Below, piece by piece: positions 53,362-60,934 of a DNA stretch of 64,000 nt (positions are counted from its first letter, which is position 1; each line of letters opens with the position of its first letter). The translations under genes were made by a program, and so were the position numbers. Below the pieces are notes generated by a model. It was not told the origin of the DNA. It searched no databases and saw only the letters and a list, made by a program, of their open reading frames with translations. This DNA comes from Streptomyces griseocarneus (GTDB taxonomy: Bacteria; Actinomycetota; Actinomycetes; Streptomycetales; Streptomycetaceae), in the NCBI RefSeq assembly GCF_014655595.1, contig NZ_BNBL01000013.1, positions 1-64,000 on the forward strand, given 5' to 3'.

Positions 53362-54696
53362 TCAGCCGCGCAGGGCGGCGATGGAGTCGGCCAGGGCCCG
53401 GGGCACATCGGGTACGAGCTGGTGGACCCCGTCCCGTACGACGTGCCGCCCGCCCACGACCGTATGGGCGATGTCCGCGCTGGTCGCGGCGAATACGGCC
53501 GTCTCGGCTCCGTGCCGCGGGGACGGCCCGGCGGTCCGGACGGAGTCCAGCGCGACCGTGGTGAGGTCGGCGAGGGCGCCCGGCTCGATGCGGCCCGCGT
53601 CGCTCCAGCCGAGGGAGGCGTGGCCGTCGGCGGTGGCGGCGCGCAGCAGGGCGGACGCCGTCCAGTGGCCGCGGGTGCGGGTGCGCAGCCGCTCGTCGAG
53701 CTCCATGGCGCGGGCCTCTTCGAGCAGGTCGATCACGGCGTGGCTGTCGCTGCCCAGGGACAGCGGGCTGCCGGCCTGCTGAAGGCGGACGGCGGGGCCG
53801 ATGCCGTCGGCGAGGTCCCGTTCGGTGGTGGGGCACATGCAGATCGTCGTGTTCGAGCCGCCGAGGAGGCTGATGTCCTCGTCGCTCAGGTGCGTGGCGT
53901 GCACGGCGGAGGTGCGGGGGCCGAGCACGCCGTGGTCGGCGAGCAGCTGGGTGGGCGTGCGGCCGTGTGCCGCCCGGCAGGCGTCGTTCTCGGCGGTCTG
54001 CTCGGAGAGGTGCACGTGGAGGGGCGCCTGGCGCTCCTCTGCCCAGCCGGCGACGGTCGACAGCTGGTCGGCGGGCACGGCGCGCACGGAGTGGACGGCC
54101 GCGCCGATGCGGGCGTGGCCGGCGGGCTTCAGGGCGGCCGCGCGCTCGGCCCAGGCGTCGGCCGTGCCGTCGGAGAAGCGGAGCTGGTGGCGGTTGGGGG
54201 CCTCCCCGAAGCCCGAGGAGAGGTAGGCGGTGTCGAGGAGGGTGATGCGGATGCCGGCCTCGGCGGCGGCCGCGATCAGGGCCTCGCCCATGGCGTTGGG
54301 GTCGGCGTAGGGGGTGCCGCCGGGGGCGTGGTGGACGTAGTGGAACTCACCGACGCAGGTGATGCCGGCCAGGGCCATCTCGGCGTAGGTGGCGCGGGCG
54401 AGGGCGTGGTAGCTGTCGGGAGTGAGCCGGTCGGCGACGCTGTACATCACGTCGCGCCAGGTCCAGAACGTCCCCGATCCCACCTGGGTGCGGCCGCGCA
54501 GGGCGCGGTGGAAGGCATGGGAGTGGCTGTTCGCCAGCCCCGGGAGGGTCAGCCCGCGCAGGGTGACCGCGCCCGGGGGCGGGGAGGGGACCTCGGTGCG
54601 GACGGCCGTGATCCGGCCGTCCGTCGCCTCGATGACCACGCCGGGCTCGACGTGGGTGCCGAGCCAGGCGTGCTCGGCCCAGTAGGTCACCTGCAC
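53362..54696 (-). CDS. hutF: Formimidoylglutamate deiminase
   Basis: Converts N-formimino-L-glutamate to N-formyl-L-glutamate and ammonia. The 444-residue metal-dependent deaminase shows LPGLANSHSHAFHRALRG, VGEFHYVHH, LHVHLSEQTAEN, VHATHLSDEDI and LGSDSHAVIDLLEEARAME, matching HutF rather than guanine deaminase. The GTG at 54696 overlaps the end of the M20 gene by 10 bases. HutF pathways need an N-formylglutamate hydrolase downstream, but no HutG gene is present here. Confidence 0.93.
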   Translation of the reverse strand: MQVTYWAEHAWLGTHVEPGVVIEATDGRITAVRTEVPSPPPGAVTLRGLTLPGLANSHSHAFHRALRGRTQVGSGTFWTWRDVMYSVADRLTPDSYHALARATYAEMALAGITCVGEFHYVHHAPGGTPYADPNAMGEALIAAAAEAGIRITLLDTAYLSSGFGEAPNRHQLRFSDGTADAWAERAAALKPAGHARIGAAVHSVRAVPADQLSTVAGWAEERQAPLHVHLSEQTAENDACRAAHGRTPTQLLADHGVLGPRTSAVHATHLSDEDISLLGGSNTTICMCPTTERDLADGIGPAVRLQQAGSPLSLGSDSHAVIDLLEEARAMELDERLRTRTRGHWTASALLRAATADGHASLGWSDAGRIEPGALADLTTVALDSVRTAGPSPRHGAETAVFAATSADIAHTVVGGRHVVRDGVHQLVPDVPRALADSIAALRG

Positions 54697-55940
54697 GCGA
54701 GGCCCTCCAGAACGTCGGCGAGTGCGGTCACTCCGGCCAGGCAGTCGTCCTCGGCCGCCGTTTCGGCCGGGGAGTGGGAGACGCCGGTGGGGTTCCGCAC
54801 GAACAGCATGGCGGTGGGGATGACGCCCGACAAAATACCCGCGTCGTGCCCCGCGCCCGTGGGCAGCACGGGCACGCCGCCCAGCAGCTTGGCGAGCTCG
54901 TCGCGCAGGCCGTGGGCGAACTCCACGACGGGGGTGAAGGACTCCCGGGTGACGCGGACGTCGACGCCGTCGCGGGTGCCGCGCTCGACGGCGGCCCGCT
55001 CGATCTCGGCGACGACGTCGGCGAGGGTCTCCTCGTCGGCGGCGCGGGAGTCCAGCCAGCCGCGCACGAGCGAGGCGATGGCGTTGACGCCGTTCGGCTC
55101 GACGCTGACCTTCCCGAAGGTGGCCAGGGCGCCCGCCAGGCGGGCCTTCTTGCGCGCGGCCAGCACGGTGTTGGCGTAGGTCAGCATCGGGTCGCGGCGG
55201 TCCTCGATGCGGGTGGTGCCGGCGTGGTTGGCCTCGCCGTGGAAGTCGAACCGCCAGCGGCCGTGCGGCCAGATCGCGGACGCGACGCCGACGGCGTGCG
55301 GGGTCTCCGCGAGGGCGCGGCCCTGCTCGACGTGGAGCTCGACGAACGCGCCGATGCGGGCGAGGCGCTCGGGGTCGGCCCCGATGGCCTCGGGGTCGTA
55401 CCCGGCGCGCTCCATGGCCTGGGCGAGGGAGATCCCCTCGGCATCCCGCAGCGCGTGTGCCTTCTCGGTCGTGAGCTGCCCGGCGGTCAGCCGCGAGCCG
55501 ACGCAGGCGAGGCCGAAGCGGGCGCCCTCCTCGTCGCCGAAGTTGACGATGGCCAGCGGGCGGTGGGGCCGTGCGCCGCGCCCGCGCAGCTCGTCGAGGG
55601 CGGCGAAGGACGACACGACGCCGAGGGGGCCGTCGAAGGCCCCGCCGTCGGGCACGGAGTCCAGGTGCGAGCCGGTGACGACGGCGTCACCCGCGGTGGG
55701 GTCGCCGAGCCAGGCCCACTGGTTGCCGTTGCGGTCCAGCTCGTAGGCCAGGCCCCGGCTTTCGGCCTGCGCCTTGAACCATTCGCGGCAGTCGGCGTCG
55801 GCGCCGGTCCAGGCGAATCGGCGGTAGCCGCCGGTGTCCGCGTTGCGGCCGATGGGAGCGAGGTCCCGCCACATCTCGTGGAAGCTCGCGCCTGTGGCAA
55901 CCGGTGCCGCACCCGGCGACGTACGGTCAGCCGCGGTCAC
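54687..55940 (-). CDS. M20-family amidohydrolase (allantoate amidohydrolase type)
   Basis: A 417-residue metallohydrolase of the AAH / N-carbamoyl-L-amino-acid hydrolase group. The binuclear metal ligands appear in VVTGSHLDSVPDGGAFDGPLG (His and Asp), FGDEEGARFG (Glu), ELHVEQGRAL (His) and GVSHSPAE (His near the end). It is labelled by family as allantoate amidohydrolase, yet it sits between hutU and hutF and is coupled by overlaps on both sides. N-formyl-L-glutamate resembles N-carbamoyl amino acids, so I infer it supplies the missing HutG step. The start is GTG at 55940 within the hutU stop. Confidence 0.9.
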   Translation of the reverse strand: MTAADRTSPGAAPVATGASFHEMWRDLAPIGRNADTGGYRRFAWTGADADCREWFKAQAESRGLAYELDRNGNQWAWLGDPTAGDAVVTGSHLDSVPDGGAFDGPLGVVSSFAALDELRGRGARPHRPLAIVNFGDEEGARFGLACVGSRLTAGQLTTEKAHALRDAEGISLAQAMERAGYDPEAIGADPERLARIGAFVELHVEQGRALAETPHAVGVASAIWPHGRWRFDFHGEANHAGTTRIEDRRDPMLTYANTVLAARKKARLAGALATFGKVSVEPNGVNAIASLVRGWLDSRAADEETLADVVAEIERAAVERGTRDGVDVRVTRESFTPVVEFAHGLRDELAKLLGGVPVLPTGAGHDAGILSGVIPTAMLFVRNPTGVSHSPAETAAEDDCLAGVTALADVLEGLACR

Positions 55941-57595
55941 TCGCCCTCCCGCATCGGGATGCGCACGCCCCGGTCCTCCGCGACCGTCTCGGCGATGTCG
56001 TAGCCGGCGTCCACGTGGCGGATGACGCCCATGCCCGGGTCGTTCGTCAGGACGCGGCGGATCTTCTCGCCCGCCAGGGCCGTGCCGTCGGCGACCGTGA
56101 CCTGGCCGGCGTGGATCGAGCGGCCCATGCCGACGCCGCCGCCGTGGTGCAGGGAGACCCAGGAGGCGCCGGAGGCGACGTTGACCATGGCGTTCAGCAG
56201 CGGCCAGTCGGCGATGGCGTCGGAGCCGTCGAGCATGGCCTCGGTCTCGCGGTACGGGGAGGCCACCGAGCCGCAGTCGAGGTGGTCGCGGCCGATGACG
56301 AGCGGGGCCTGCAGGGTGCCGTCGGCCACCATCTCGTTGAAGCGCTCGCCGGCCCGGTCGCGCTCGCCGTAGCCGAGCCAGCAGATGCGTGCGGGCAGGC
56401 CCTGGAAGTGGACGCGCTCGCCGGCCATCTTGATCCAGCGGTGCAGGGACTCGTTCTCGGGGAAGAGCTCCAGGATCGCCTTGTCGGTCTTGGCGATGTC
56501 GGAGGCCTCGCCGGACAGGGCGGCCCAGCGGAAGGGGCCCTTGCCCTCGCAGAACAGCGGCCGGATGTAGGCGGGGACGAAGCCGGGGAAGGCGAAGGCG
56601 CGGTCGTAGCCGGCCAGCTGGGCCTCGCCGCGGATGGAGTTGCCGTAGTCGAAGACCTCGGCACCGGCGTCCATGAAGCCGACCATGGCCTCGACGTGCT
56701 TGGCCATGGACTCGCGGGCGCGCGTGGTGAAGCCGGCCGGGTCCTTGGCCGCGGCGTCGGCCATGTCGTCGAAGGCGATGCCGACCGGCAGGTACGACAG
56801 CGGGTCGTGGGCCGAGGTCTGGTCGGTGACGATGTCGATGGGCGCGCCCTCGGCGAGCATCTGCGGGAGCAGCTCGGCGGCGTTGCCGAGGAGGCCGATG
56901 GAGAGCGGCTTGCGCTGGTCGCGGGCCTCGGTGGCGAGCTGGAGGGCGTGGGCCAGGTTGTCGGCCTTGACGTCCAGGTAGCGGTGCTCGATGCGCCGCT
57001 CGATGGCGCGGGGGTCGCAGTCGATGCAGATGGCGACGCCGTCGTTCATGGTGACGGCGAGCGGCTGGGCGCCGCCCATGCCGCCGAGGCCGGCGGTCAG
57101 GGTGATGGTGCCGGCGAGGGTGCCGCCGAACTTCTTCGCGGCGACGGCGGCGAAGGTCTCGTAGGTGCCCTGCAGGATGCCCTGGGTGCCGATGTAGATC
57201 CAGGAGCCGGCGGTCATCTGGCCGTACATGGTCAGGCCGAGGGCCTCGAGGCGGCGGAACTCCTCCCAGTTGGCCCAGTCGCCGACGAGGTTGGAGTTGG
57301 CGATGAGGACGCGCGGGGCCCACTCGTGGGTCTGCATGACGCCGACCGGACGGCCGGACTGGACGAGCATGGTCTCGTCCTGCTTCAGCGTCTGCAGGGT
57401 GCGCACCATGGCGTCGAAGGAGCGCCAGTCGCGGGCGGCCTTGCCCGTGCCGCCGTAGACGACGAGCTTGTCGGGGTGCTCGGCGACCTCGGGGTCGAGG
57501 TTGTTCTGCAGCATCCGCAGCGCGGCTTCCTGCTGCCATCCCCGGGCGCTGAGCTCGGTGCCTCGCGGTGCTCGCACGGGTCGCGGTCCTGACAT
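55937..57595 (-). CDS. hutU: Urocanate hydratase
   Basis: Hydrates urocanate to imidazolonepropionate with tightly bound NAD. The 552 residues include GGTGKAARDW, QSGRPVGVMQTHEWAPRVLI, TLTAGLGGMGGAQPLAVTMN (NAD loop), LAGYDRAFAFPGFVPAYIRP and HHGGGVGMGRSIHAG. The ATG at 57595 is preferred to one 15 codons upstream in the operator region. It heads the operon hutU-M20-hutF-hutI. Histidine ammonia-lyase (hutH) is not in the window. Confidence 0.97.
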   Translation of the reverse strand: MSGPRPVRAPRGTELSARGWQQEAALRMLQNNLDPEVAEHPDKLVVYGGTGKAARDWRSFDAMVRTLQTLKQDETMLVQSGRPVGVMQTHEWAPRVLIANSNLVGDWANWEEFRRLEALGLTMYGQMTAGSWIYIGTQGILQGTYETFAAVAAKKFGGTLAGTITLTAGLGGMGGAQPLAVTMNDGVAICIDCDPRAIERRIEHRYLDVKADNLAHALQLATEARDQRKPLSIGLLGNAAELLPQMLAEGAPIDIVTDQTSAHDPLSYLPVGIAFDDMADAAAKDPAGFTTRARESMAKHVEAMVGFMDAGAEVFDYGNSIRGEAQLAGYDRAFAFPGFVPAYIRPLFCEGKGPFRWAALSGEASDIAKTDKAILELFPENESLHRWIKMAGERVHFQGLPARICWLGYGERDRAGERFNEMVADGTLQAPLVIGRDHLDCGSVASPYRETEAMLDGSDAIADWPLLNAMVNVASGASWVSLHHGGGVGMGRSIHAGQVTVADGTALAGEKIRRVLTNDPGMGVIRHVDAGYDIAETVAEDRGVRIPMREGE

Positions 57596-57627
57596 GGGCG
57601 GCTGCCTCCCTGGCTCTCTGGCGCGTT

Positions 57628-57664
57628 CTGAATAGAACACTGCACAGTGTGTGTCGCTGAATAG
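57628..57664. promoter_or_regulatory. Candidate regulatory element of the hut operon
   Basis: CTGAATAG occurs twice, at 57628-57635 and 57657-57664, 29 bases apart on the same face, flanking an inverted repeat ACACTG-CA-CAGTGT (57637-57650). The block lies in the 140-base gap between divergent hutU and the decarboxylase gene. On the hutU strand TATTCA words in the repeats could be -10 elements. Confidence 0.45.
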
Positions 57665-57735
57665 CGCTAGTCAACAGGTGAACCGGACACGACCGGGGCA
57701 TGGCACGGACCGCCCGGCGGTGGTGGAGTGGGCCC

Positions 57736-59097
57736 ATGGGTCTCGGTGAGGGCGCGGGCGGTGCGTGGCGGGACGCGGCGGTGCGGGAGGCGGTGCGGCA
57801 GGGCCTGGTCACGGCGGAACGGCCCGTCGCGGGGCTGCTGGACGTGCGTGCCGTCCGCGGGGCGGCGGCGGGGCTGCGGGCGGCGTTCGGCGGCGGCGAG
57901 GTGCTGCACGCCTTCGCCGTGAAGGCCGCGCCGCTGGTGCCCGTCCTGCGGCTGCTGGCGGACGAGGGGCTCGGCGCGGAGGTCGCCAGCCCCGGCGAGC
58001 TGGCCCTGGCCCGGGCGGCGGGCGTGCCGGCGGAGCGGATCGTGCTGGACTCCCCCGCCAAGACCGTCGCCGAGCTGCGCGAGGCCCTCGCGCTCGGGCT
58101 CGCCGTCAACGCCGACAGCCGCGAGGAGCTGGCCCGGCTGGACGCCCTGCTCGCCGCTCCGGGGGCGCCGCGGGATGCGGCCGTCGGCATCCGCGTCAAC
58201 CCGCAGGTCGGCGGCGGCAGCATCGGGGCGCTCAGCACCGCCACCGAGACGTCGAAGTTCGGCGTGCCGCTGCGCGACGAGGGCGCGCGGCGCTGGCTCG
58301 TGCGGGCCTACGCCGAGCGGCCGTGGCTCACCCGGATCCATGCCCACGTCGGCTCGCAGGGCTGCCCGTTGGAGCTGATGGCGGCGGGCGTGCGGGACAC
58401 CTACGAGCTGGCCGAGGAGGTCAACCGCGCCGTGGGCGGGCGGCGGATCCGCACGGTCGACATCGGCGGCGGCCTGCCGGTGAACTTCGCCTCCGACGAC
58501 GTCACGCCCACCCACCACGACTACGCGCGGCTGCTGGCCGCCCGGGTGCCGGGGCTGTTCGACGGCCGCTACGGCCTGGTGACCGAGTTCGGCCGGTCGC
58601 TGCTGGCCAAGAGCGGGCTGATCCTGGCCCGGGTGGAGTACACCAAGTCGGCCGGGGGCCGCCGGATCGCGATCGCGCACGCCGGCGCCCAGGTGGCCGT
58701 GCGCACCGTCTTCGCGCCCGAGTCCTGGCCGCTGCGCGTGGCGGTGTACGACGCGCGGGGACTGCCGAAGGGCGCGGACGCGGTGCCGCAGGACGTGGCG
58801 GGGCCGTGCTGCTTCGCGGGCGACCTGGTCGCCGTGGACCGGATGCTGCCCCGCATCGAGGCGGGGGACCACGTGGCGCTGCTCGACACCGGCGCGTACT
58901 ACTTCTCGAACCACTACGCGTACAACACGCTCCCCCGACCCGGGGTTTACGGCTATGCCGGCGGCCAACAGGCGGACGGCACGCCGGACGTCGTGGCGGG
59001 CGTGCGCTTCGCGACCGTACGGCCGCCCCAGACCCTCGACGAGCTCGTGGCCGAGGGCGGCGCGGCCCGCGTCGCGGACCTCAGCGCGCTGCGCTGA
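57736..59097 (+). CDS. PLP-dependent decarboxylase, DAP/ornithine type (LysA-like)
   Basis: A 453-residue alanine-racemase-fold decarboxylase. The PLP lysine is K63 in LHAFAVKAAPLVPVL; other motifs are GAEVASPGELALA, HAHVGSQGCPLELMAAG (with His facing PLP), DIGGGLPVNF and GPCCFAGDLVA near the end, equivalent to the CxxxD substrate loop. The family includes diaminopimelate, ornithine and related decarboxylases; the AFAVKA sequence departs from the common YAxKAN, so this is probably not the housekeeping lysA. The ATG at 57736 follows GGTGGAG. Divergent from hutU. Confidence 0.88.
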   Translation: MGLGEGAGGAWRDAAVREAVRQGLVTAERPVAGLLDVRAVRGAAAGLRAAFGGGEVLHAFAVKAAPLVPVLRLLADEGLGAEVASPGELALARAAGVPAERIVLDSPAKTVAELREALALGLAVNADSREELARLDALLAAPGAPRDAAVGIRVNPQVGGGSIGALSTATETSKFGVPLRDEGARRWLVRAYAERPWLTRIHAHVGSQGCPLELMAAGVRDTYELAEEVNRAVGGRRIRTVDIGGGLPVNFASDDVTPTHHDYARLLAARVPGLFDGRYGLVTEFGRSLLAKSGLILARVEYTKSAGGRRIAIAHAGAQVAVRTVFAPESWPLRVAVYDARGLPKGADAVPQDVAGPCCFAGDLVAVDRMLPRIEAGDHVALLDTGAYYFSNHYAYNTLPRPGVYGYAGGQQADGTPDVVAGVRFATVRPPQTLDELVAEGGAARVADLSALR

Positions 59098-59683
59098 CCG
59101 CGGCCCCGCCCGGCGCGGCCCTGCCCCGGCGCCGCGCGCCGCCCGGCAGGGCGTCGCCGGCGCCGATTCCGGTGGTGAGGTAGCCGGGCACGCCCTTGGC
59201 GGCGGGGCTGCCCTGCGCCCAGTCCGTGCGGACCCACAGCAGGGCGTCCGCCCGGCGCTCCAGCCCGCCCAGCCACAGGGCCTTGGCCCACAGGCCCGTG
59301 CCGGCGCCGGCCAGCGCCAGGCCGGCCGCGGCGGGCACCGCGAAGGAGGAGCCGACGGCGGCGAGGAAGGCGGCCGCCAGCCACCAGCGCCGGGCCCGGC
59401 TCCAGTTGCGCACGGTCACGGCGCGGTCCTGCAGGAAGACCGACCGCCCGGCGCGCGACGCGCCGCCCGCCAGCCCGGTGTAGCGCGCCCGCCGCGCCAG
59501 GAAGGCGACGGCCGCCGCGGCAACGAACGACACCACGCCCGCCAGCAGGCCGATCCGGCGTCCGGTGAGCCCCGGCACCAGCGCGCCGATGCCCGCTCCC
59601 AGGACGCCCAGCACCCACAGCCTGCGGGCCGGGGCCCGTACGATCACGGCCACCCGTGCCATCGCATACGACCCGCGTGTCAC
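59081..59683 (-). CDS. Hypothetical integral membrane protein
   Basis: A 200-residue membrane protein with about four helices (about 22-42, 45-62, 100-122, 123-140). It has no recognised domain. The GTG at 59683 has GAGGAGG 9 bases upstream; an ATG 7 codons later is an alternative. Its 3' end overlaps the convergent decarboxylase gene by 17 bases, so the two transcripts are antisense there. Confidence 0.7.
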   Translation of the reverse strand: MTRGSYAMARVAVIVRAPARRLWVLGVLGAGIGALVPGLTGRRIGLLAGVVSFVAAAAVAFLARRARYTGLAGGASRAGRSVFLQDRAVTVRNWSRARRWWLAAAFLAAVGSSFAVPAAAGLALAGAGTGLWAKALWLGGLERRADALLWVRTDWAQGSPAAKGVPGYLTTGIGAGDALPGGARRRGRAAPGGAAVSAAR

Positions 59684-59883
59684 CTCGGAACCTCCTCGTC
59701 GCTCGACCGGCACCCGGCACGCTAGCCAACGAATCTGAGTGCGGGCTGAGAACCGTCCGGCCGTCACCCGCCCTCCGTGTCATACCCGGGTATCAGGCGG
59801 GACTTGGCCCCTGCGTATGTCGTATCCGCGCATGAGCGGCCCCTATGGTCGTCGCATCACAGGGGCCGACGGGAGGAGCCGGG

Positions 59884-59976
59884 ATGACGGTGGACGAGCG
59901 AGCACTGAGGCGGCGGGCACTGCTGGCGGCGGGGGCGCTGACCCTGACCGCGCTGATGACCGCGTTCGGCCGCTGA
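59884..59976 (+). CDS. Possible 30-residue small membrane protein
   Basis: A short frame, ATG to TGA, encoding MTVDERALRRRALLAAGALT then a hydrophobic TLTALMTAFGR end. It is preceded by GGGAGGAG at 6 bases, one of the better ribosome sites here, and 27 of 30 codons end in G or C, as in real Streptomyces genes. The RRR plus hydrophobic stretch looks like a membrane-inserted or twin-arginine-like peptide. It is free-standing between divergent and convergent genes. No homologue is recognised; expression is unproven. Confidence 0.5.
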   Translation: MTVDERALRRRALLAAGALTLTALMTAFGR

Positions 59977-60010
59977 CCCGGCTGACCCGCAAGGGGCGCG
60001 GCGGGGCGCC

Positions 60011-60862
60011 TCACTCGACGAACAGCCCCCGGGCGGCCGCCTTGGCGTCGAACTCCTCCAGGCGCGCCTGCGCCTCCGGCAGCGCGTCGCACATGGCCTC
60101 CAGCAGCACCCTGCCCAGCAGCATCGGGGCGCAGGCGGTGTCGAAGGCCAGGCCGGTGCCGACGGCGGCCGGCAGCAGGAGGTCGCTGTGGCGGGCGACG
60201 GGGGCGAACGTGGAGTCGGCGACGGTGACGACCGTCAGGCCGGCGCCCCGCGCGTACTCCAGGGCGTCGACGACCTCGCGCGGATGGCGGGGCAGCGCGA
60301 AGCACAGCAGCGCGCTGGCGCCCGCCCGCACGGCGGCGTCGACGCGGTCGACGAGCAGCGTGCCGCCCTCGTCGAGGAGCCGCACGTCGGGGTGGACCTT
60401 GCGGGCGAAGTAGGCGAAGCCGGCCGCCTGGGCGCCGGCCGCGCGCAGGCCGAGGACGGGCAGCGGGCGGGAGGCGGCCAGCAGCCGCCCGGCGCGGGAG
60501 ACGGGGGCCGGGTCGGCGAGCAGGGAGGCGAGGTGGCGGAGGTTGTCGATCTCCGCGTGGACGGCCTGCTGGTACTCGTTGAACGAGCTCTCGGCCGGCG
60601 CCTCGACGGCGGGCACGACGTCCCGCAGGTGCCGGCGCAGCGCCGGGTAGCCGTCGAAGCCGAGGGCGACCGCGAAGCGGGTCACGGACGGCTGGCTGAC
60701 GCCGGCGAGGTCGGCCAGCTCCACGCTGGAGAGGAACGGCGCGTCGGCGGCGCGGCGCACCATGCAGTGGGCGATGCGGCGCTGGGTGGGCGTCAGCCGG
60801 TGCCCTTCGAAGAGCTTCTGCAGCCGTGCGATGGCTTCCGGTTCGCTCCCGGTCTCGCTCAT
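60011..60862 (-). CDS. MurR/RpiR family transcriptional regulator
   Basis: A 283-residue repressor or activator with an N-terminal HTH (about 45-72, SVELADLAGVSQPSVTRFAVAL) and a C-terminal SIS domain (about 120-260; VLGLRAAGAQAAGFAYFARKV, ALLCFALPRHPREVVDALEYA) that senses a phosphosugar or other ligand. The ATG at 60862 has AAGGAGG 5 bases upstream. A 14-bp inverted repeat lies 25 bases before the start and may be its operator. Targets could include the nearby hut operon or acyl-CoA synthetase gene; none can be proved. Confidence 0.92.
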   Translation of the reverse strand: MSETGSEPEAIARLQKLFEGHRLTPTQRRIAHCMVRRAADAPFLSSVELADLAGVSQPSVTRFAVALGFDGYPALRRHLRDVVPAVEAPAESSFNEYQQAVHAEIDNLRHLASLLADPAPVSRAGRLLAASRPLPVLGLRAAGAQAAGFAYFARKVHPDVRLLDEGGTLLVDRVDAAVRAGASALLCFALPRHPREVVDALEYARGAGLTVVTVADSTFAPVARHSDLLLPAAVGTGLAFDTACAPMLLGRVLLEAMCDALPEAQARLEEFDAKAAARGLFVE

Positions 60863-60886
60863 GACCCTCCTTGGCCATTCAGTCCA

Positions 60887-60920
60887 CCCGTACCCTGCAT
60901 GAAAGTATGCAGGGTACGGG
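60887..60920. promoter_or_regulatory. Perfect 14-bp inverted repeat upstream of rpiR-type gene
   Basis: CCCGTACCCTGCAT (60887-60900) and its exact inverse (60907-60920) flank the hexamer GAAAGT. It sits between the acyl-CoA synthetase stop (60935) and the regulator start (60862), both leftward. It can be the terminator of the first or the operator of the second; the short symmetric spacing favours either equally. Confidence 0.6.
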
Positions 60921-60934
60921 AGGCCGGCCGCCGC

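Noticed and set aside
54687..58244. 1185-codon minus-strand frame including the M20 gene
   Set aside because: Only the part downstream of GTG 55940 matches the M20 family; the upstream extension overlaps hutU in another frame.
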